This document shows positions 58,879 through 64,000 of a stretch of DNA of 64,000 nt, one piece after another. Below the pieces are notes generated by a model that did not search any database, had not been told where the DNA came from, and was given only the letters and a program-made list of their open reading frames with translations. Position 1 is the stretch's first letter, and each line of letters begins with the position of its first letter. The stretch is from positions 9,949,726 through 10,013,725 of the forward strand of contig NC_089756.1 of NCBI RefSeq assembly GCF_040412425.1, in the 5' to 3' direction. Position numbers and translations under genes: made by a program. This DNA is from Macrobrachium rosenbergii. Its lineage: Eukaryota > Arthropoda > Malacostraca > Decapoda > Palaemonidae.

Positions 58879-58915
<37 letters not shown>
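58820..58915 (+). mobile_element. LINE 3' end fragment with (AAT)n tail, copy 1
   Basis: AAGTCAGTGGCCCC..., then TTTCATATGGATAGGTTTCA and (AAT)n. It matches the ends at 61582 and 62908; only the last 95 bases are present. Confidence 0.7.
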
Positions 58916-58918
<3 letters not shown>

Positions 58919-59161
58919 CGAACTGTATCTAGGTGAGCTCCACTGCTATTAATAAGTATCTCTTTATATGTTTTAAAAGCCTGATGTAGCGTAAAAGAAG
59001 GAAAACACTTTTGCATTGAGAAGACGTCACGCAGAACGAGGCGTATTTAAACAGGTTCCAACCAGTATCTGTTTACGTCATTGTAACTTAGATCATTGTG
59101 GAAGAGCACTTACAAGGAAAAGTAGATACTTAATTGATAATCGTTATAGTATATTTAGAAA

Positions 59162-59163
<2 letters not shown>

Positions 59164-59206
<43 letters not shown>
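59164..59206. repeat. (ATT)n microsatellite
   Basis: About 14 units. Confidence 0.9.
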
Positions 59207-59207
<1 letters not shown>

Positions 59208-59267
59208 CTGGTTGATAAAAACAATTTAAGGAAAATATAAAGTAATTTAGACCATAACGAATAAAAG

Positions 59268-59657
59268 ATGCACCGAAGTTCTTCGGGGCAATCGAGTTTT
59301 CTGTGCATCGTATAATCAAGGCCACCGAAAATAGATCTGTCGGTGGTCTCGGTATAATGCTGTATGAGCCGCAACCCAAGAAACTTTAACCGCGGCCCGT
59401 TGGTGGCCTATCGTATATCGTTGCTAGAAGCACGATTATGGCTAACTTTAACCTTAAATAAAATACAAACTACTGAGGCTAGAGGGCTGCAACTTGGTAT
59501 GTTTGATGATTGGAGAGTGGATGATCAACATACCAATTTGCAGCCCTCTAGCCTCAGTAGTTGTTAAGATCTGAGGGCGGACGAAAAGTGCGGGCAGAAT
59601 AAAGTGCGGACGGCCAGAGAAAGCCGGCACAATAGTTTTCTGTTACAGAAAACTAAA
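59268..59657 (+). mobile_element. Foldback-type non-autonomous element, copy 1
   Basis: Starts GCACCGAAGTTCTTCGG and ends CAGAAAACTAAAAT. The central hairpin 59469-59563 has arms ACTGAGGCTAGAGGGCTGCA and the reverse complement, with a loop of about 10 bases. A second copy lies at 60930-61277 in the opposite orientation. No coding capacity. Confidence 0.8.
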
Positions 59658-59985
59658 ATCGAGGGAAGAAGAATGCAAAGTAATTCAGACCATAAAAAAA
59701 AAGATTGAAGAAAAATGTAAAGTAATTGAGAACATAAAAAAAAAAGTGGGAAGAAAAATGTAAAGTAATTAAGACCATAAAAAACGAGGGAAGAAAAATG
59801 TAAAATAATTCAAACCATAAAAAGTTAAAAAAAAAAAAAAGATGAAAAATAATTCAGACCATAAAAAAAGATTGAAGAAAAATGTAAAGTAATTCAAACC
59901 CTAAAAAGCGAGTGAAGAAAAAATGTAAAGTAGCGCAGACCATAAAAAACTAGTGAAGAAAAATACAGAGTATTCAGACCATTTT
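59658..59985. repeat. About 45-bp A-rich tandem repeat
   Basis: Seven to eight units sharing GAAGAAAAATGTAAAGTAAT and CAGACCATAAAAAA, with variable A runs. It starts directly at the end of the foldback element, which suggests growth from its A-rich tail. Confidence 0.85.
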
Positions 59986-60077
59986 GAGGAAAACTCACTT
60001 GATCTAATATTCAAACCTCCTGTCATTGGTCAGCATGACCTTCTAGAAGAGTAATGGAGGTAGCTTTTATTGGATTA

Positions 60078-60081
<4 letters not shown>

Positions 60082-60140
<59 letters not shown>
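60082..60140. repeat. (CT)n microsatellite
   Basis: About 59 bases. The flanks carry a short direct repeat (AGAGTAAT...GGTAGCT.TTA.TGGATTAT). Confidence 0.95.
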
Positions 60141-60142
<2 letters not shown>

Positions 60143-60239
60143 GGAAGAGTAATTAAGGTAGCTATTACTGGATTATATCTCTCTGTCTTCAAGACTTGGA
60201 GTTTTGTATTTCTGCTTTAGTTTATGAATACAATATCTG

Positions 60240-60300
60240 TGGGACTCAAACTTCACCAGCCATAAGCCCTGGGTTCGATTCCCCAGTGAAACGGAACAGT
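60240..60300 (+). repeat. tRNA-like B-box fragment
   Basis: CCTGGGTTCGATTCCCC looks like a tRNA T-arm, but no acceptor or anticodon arm fits around it. Likely a SINE scrap. Confidence 0.35.
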
Positions 60301-60382
60301 TACGGGACGTTCTTTGAAATCATGATGTGGCTTCTTTAAACCCTTACCGTTCGACTGTATATATTATATGTTACACACACAT

Positions 60383-60389
<7 letters not shown>

Positions 60390-60470
<81 letters not shown>

Positions 60471-60509
60471 GTATATGTATATACTGTATATATTACACAC
60501 ATACACATA

Positions 60510-60601
<92 letters not shown>
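60390..60601. repeat. Two (TA)n microsatellites
   Basis: TA tracts at 60390-60464 and 60517-60601, separated by GTATAT and ACACACAT patches. Confidence 0.95.
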
Positions 60602-60606
<5 letters not shown>

Positions 60607-60929
60607 TCTTAAATGTGTGTATGTATGCACACGCTACACAAACACTGATGCACATGAAATACAGGCCACTTATTTGCATAGAAGCCAAACCGTTCTCAGT
60701 CATAACCATTTAACCTTTCAAAAAATTCTTTTTTAGAGAAATTGGTAAGTGTGAAGAATGAAGTATCGTCAGACAGGCATCATTATTTCCTTAGGAAAAT
60801 GTCAGACACTCGTAGCTTCAAAAGAGTTTTACTTTTGACGTAGGTCGTTCGTTAGTTTGCGTTATGATGTAAGGCAAGATGGTCATTATGCATAGGTCAT
60901 GGGAATGCACGGAAATTGCACATTTTTAT
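60602..60929. other. Non-coding stretch
   Basis: Nothing recognised. Confidence 0.4.
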
Positions 60930-61277
60930 TAGTTTTATGTAAAAGAAAACTATTGAGATGGCTATTTGTCCGTCCATCCACACTTTTTCTGTCCGCCCTC
61001 AGATCTTAAAAACTACTGAGGCTAGAGGGCTGCAAATTGGTGTGTTGATCATCTACCCTCCAATCATCAAACATAGCAAATTGCAGCCCTCTAGCCTCAG
61101 TAGTTTTTATTTTATTTAAGGTTAAAGTCAACAATGATCATGCGTCTGGCACCGCTATAGGTGCCAACAACACATGAGCCGCGGCTGCGAGTTTCATGGG
61201 CCGTGGCTGAGAGTTTCATACTGCATTAAACGCTGTGCAGAAAAATCGATTGCACCGAAGAAACTTCGGCTCATTTT
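60930..61277 (-). mobile_element. Foldback-type non-autonomous element, copy 2
   Basis: Inverted relative to copy 1 and 1.3 kb away. The central hairpin is at 61012-61107. The ends correspond (AGTTTTATGTAAAAGAAAAC left, GCACCGAAGAAACTTCGG right). Confidence 0.8.
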
Positions 61278-61309
61278 TTACTTGTTTAATGGTGTAATCA
61301 TTGTTTTGC

Positions 61310-61582
61310 TTTTTCCGAAACTTCAAAAGTTCAACGAAGATACAATTCATTACTACCCTAATGCTATTCTCGTTGCATTTTAATGAATTTTTATCGATTT
61401 ATGTTATTGATTTATTTTTGCTTTTCGATAAGTGAGATTTCTTTCTGTATTTCCCTTTACCTTCTCTTACTCCCTAATGAGCACCACGTTGTTTGGAGGC
61501 GTGAATTTTAAGTCAGTGCCCCTGTGGCCTTGTCCCATTATGAATAGGGTTCATCTTCTCAATAATAATAATAATAATAATC
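61310..61582 (+). mobile_element. LINE 3' end with (AAT)n tail, copy 2 (5' truncated)
   Basis: From ACTTCAAAAGTTCAACGAAG to the (AAT)n at 61559-61581 it aligns with 62600-62908, including TTTCTGTATTTCC and AGGGTTCATCTTCT. It begins within the last codons of the LINE reading frame. Confidence 0.75.
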
Positions 61583-61616
61583 GTGTTTTCACATAGATAT
61601 TGTAGTTCATTTTTAT

Positions 61617-62700
61617 TTGATCCCTGTTATTCTCTTCCTGGCGAGAACAACCAGATTCTCTATTCTCCCTGTCCTCTCGAATGTTGCTGAAAAACATATT
61701 TTTAAGCCATTACATAAGTATGTGGAATCTAAAGGATTGTTACTTGGTAGTCAGTATTCATACAGGAAGCAGTTAGGTACCTGCGATGCTCTTTTAGACT
61801 TGGCATGCCACTTGCAAGGGAACCTTGATAAGGGTTTTGAGTGCAGAGTAATTCAGGTAGATTTTAGTGCTGCTTTCGGTTTAGTAAATCACAAGGCTCT
61901 TATTTATAAACTTCAGAATCTTGGAGTGGGTTGATATGTTTTAGGATTATTCAAGATTTCCTTACTGGTAGGCAGCAGCGAGTTGCTGTGGGCGGGATCT
62001 TAAGTGAACTAAAACCTATTGTGTCTGGAGTTCCACAGGGCAGTGTTTTTGGTCCACTGTTATTTTTAGTGTTTACAAGTGATATGGTTGTTGGCCTGGA
62101 AAACAAGATTATTCAGTATACCGATGATGGAACACTTGTGGGTGTAGTGAAGTCTCCACTTATGAGAAATGAAGCTGCCCTCAGCCTCAATCGGGACATG
62201 GACCGGGTCTGGGAATGGTGTAGTCGGTGTGGTATGAGGCTGAACTCCAGTTAAACGAAAACACTATTGATTAGCAGATCTCGTACAGATTTCCCAGCCC
62301 ATCCTCCCCTTCAGGTGGATGGAACTTTGCTGAATGAGTCTGAAGCTTTAACTATTCTAGGTGTAACTTTTGACTCACATCTAACTTTTGAGAAACATCT
62401 AGTGAAAGTTTCAGCAAAATGCCGCACGAAAGTTAGGTATTGTTCGTCAGGTCTCGTATATTTATAACAGTGATAAAATAAGTGTAACCTGTTTTAGGTC
62501 ATTTGTACTTCCTTTACTGGAATATTGTTGGCCTTTATTCCTCACACCATTGGACTGTGGAACAGTTTCGCAGAGGATGTTTTGCCACTGGAACCTCAAA
62601 AGTTCAAGCGAAGATGCAACGTATTACTACTCAGAAACAGTTCTCGTATTTTGGTAATTTACTTACATTTTTATCTATTTATTTATTACTTTATTAATTT
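61617..62700 (+). pseudogene. Non-LTR (LINE) reverse transcriptase, copy 3
   Basis: RT motifs in order: 'SILPVLSNVAEKHIFKPL', 'GSQYSYRKQLGTCDALLDLA', 'IQVDFSAAFGLVNHKAL', 'VSGVPQGSVFGPLLFLVF', 'IQYTDDGTLVG' (YTDD active site, both Asp kept), and 'LTILGVTFDSHLTFEKH'. This is the Jockey/CR1-like RT type. It is 5' truncated; endonuclease and ORF1 are absent. Breaks are a frameshift near 61934 and an in-frame TAA at 62252-62254 (from an expected Lys). An internal deletion near 62540 brings the end block ('IPHTIGLWNSFAEDVLP', 'KFKRRCN') close to 'FVLPLLEYC'. The 3' UTR runs to the (AAT)n at 62851-62908. Confidence 0.8.
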
Positions 62701-62851
62701 GTTTGTTCTTTTCTAATAACTGGTCTCTTCTTTCTGTATTTCCTATTACCTTCTGTTTCGTCTGTCAAATGAACACCATATTATTGAAAGCTTGAATTTC
62801 TAGCCAGTGGCCACTGTGGGCTTGTTCCATATGAATACGGTTCATCTTCTA

Positions 62852-62908
<57 letters not shown>
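62701..62908 (+). repeat. LINE copy 3, 3' UTR and (AAT)n tail
   Basis: Contains CCAGTGGCCACTGTGGGCTT and GGTTCATCTTCT, then 19 AAT units. Confidence 0.8.
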
Positions 62909-62942
62909 TGATTTGTATAGATATCTTTTTAGTTTATATTTT

Positions 62943-63160
62943 CTCCGGCCGGCTGATGAAGAGTTAGAGGAATTTATTTCTGGTGATAGAAATTCATTTC
63001 TCTCTATAATGTGGTTCGGATTCCACAGTAAGCTGTAGGTCCTGTTGCTAAGTAACCAGTTGGTTCTTAGCCACGTAAAATAAGTCTAATCCTTCGGGCC
63101 AGCCCTAGGAGAGCTGTTAATCAGCTCAGTGGTCTGGTAAAACTAAGGTATACTTAACTT
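62943..63160 (+). mobile_element. tRNA-derived SINE, 5' truncated copy
   Basis: Same body and end as 57178-57449 (GTGGTTCGGATTCCACAGTA, CAGTTGGTTCTTAGCCACGT, AAGGTATACTTAACTT) but without the tRNA-like head. Begins right after the LINE tail. Confidence 0.75.
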
Positions 63161-64000
63161 GAATGTGCTATGTCCTGGGAAGGTTTTGTGAAATGAGGTG
63201 TTTCCCTTCCGTAGAGATTTTGTTCATTTTAAGAGTTTAAACTACAGTTTAAGACTCACGTTTAGTGTCAGCCTATGTAAAATCCTTGTATTGTCAACCA
63301 AAACCAAATTTTTAGCTATTCTAGAATATCTAAGATCAATGCATTACAGTGCTAACTATGAATTCCTAAACTTCTTAGAGAATCCGTTTACTGTGAACTA
63401 AAATACAATTCTTATATAGTCAAATAGGATGTTGACTAAATTTTGCATCAAGCTTTACTTTTTCATTCCAGATTAATTATAACATTTTAATTATTCCTTG
63501 ATTAATTATATATAAGTAACTGAACGGATTTATAATTAGACTATATATATATTATATTATATATATATATATAATATAGATCGTACAAGTAAAGAATAAA
63601 ATTCAATATTGTATATATATGCATACATATGAACAATACTGTATTTCATACCTTTGTATTATTGCAAAGATCTTTTGATGTAGGTATAATCACTTACAAT
63701 TTCATAAATCATTCAAAAATAAATTTCTGTCCTCTAGTTTACAAAGGATCTGAAGACTTTAATGGAGTTTTTATTCATTTATTCTTTCCAAGAACTGCGA
63801 AATGTACTCTCCGACCCTTCAGTGCTTACAATAAATAAAAAGAATTGATTGCATCATGTTTTTATACCCTGTATAGCTTAGAGCACAGTCATGCAGAAAA
63901 CACTTGCGCATATTATTTTCAGCCAGGCCCAGCGAGATTATCCAATCGAAGCCGAGCTTGAGTCGAGCTGACCAATCAGGGGTCGCGGTTTGTGCCACAC
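63161..64000. other. Non-coding stretch to the window end
   Basis: AT-rich with a TA patch at 63541-63577. Small frames at 63198-63401 and 63629-63838 have no domain. The last 100 bases are GC-richer (AGCCAGGCCCAGCGAG) without a recognised feature. Confidence 0.4.

Noticed and set aside
60240..60300. Possible tRNA gene
   Set aside because: Only a T-arm-like sequence; no acceptor, D or anticodon stem can be drawn.

Overview
The window reads as a gene-poor stretch of arthropod nuclear DNA, most likely a decapod crustacean (shrimp, prawn or crab). The reasons are long (TA)n, (GA)n and (AAT)n microsatellites, several DIRS-type tyrosine-recombinase retrotransposons, a BEL/Pao LTR element, Penelope-like and LINE reverse transcriptases, tRNA-derived SINEs and TA-flanked MITEs. 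There are no bacterial-style operons. The species assignment is inference; no database search was possible.

Layout. 1-905 is a decayed Penelope-like element whose 3' part is duplicated in inverted orientation. 911-7245 is an almost complete DIRS element on the minus strand (gag, RT/RNase H/methyltransferase-like, tyrosine recombinase), with inverted terminal repeats and an internal complementary region. 7246-11770 is AT-rich sequence with microsatellites, one 'CAGTAAACC' MITE and three 'CAGGCAGTCC' MITEs. 11773-25823 looks like a nest. An old minus-strand DIRS is interrupted by a 1.8 kb insertion with internal tandem repeats (14947-16751) and by two truncated DIRS copies fused tail-to-tail at about 20634. 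25870-34342 is a BEL/Pao retrotransposon with both LTRs. It carries an extra open reading frame resembling an SGNH (GDSL-type) hydrolase between the 5' LTR and gag, and it is itself hit by three MITE-type insertions.

34343-48000 is mostly non-coding: a LINE remnant, a 41-bp minisatellite, a 2 kb array of 33-bp repeats, tRNA-like SINE pieces and a compound (GA)n satellite. 48000-52600 holds the only host-gene candidate. Two exon-like segments, at 50279-50371 and 52293-52557, encode alternative versions of the first transmembrane helix of what looks like an UNC93/MFSD11-type membrane protein; both end at a phase-0 GTAAGT donor. 52600-64000 is intron-like or intergenic DNA with microsatellites, two SINE copies, two inverted copies of a foldback element and three 3' ends of one LINE family.

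The observations most worth a second look are the SGNH-like gene inside the BEL element, the alternative TM1 exons (one with an added acidic dileucine-bearing N-terminal tail), the DIRS internal complementary region that pairs with both element ends, the tail-to-tail DIRS fusion, and the natural empty site that proves a MITE insertion in the 5' LTR.
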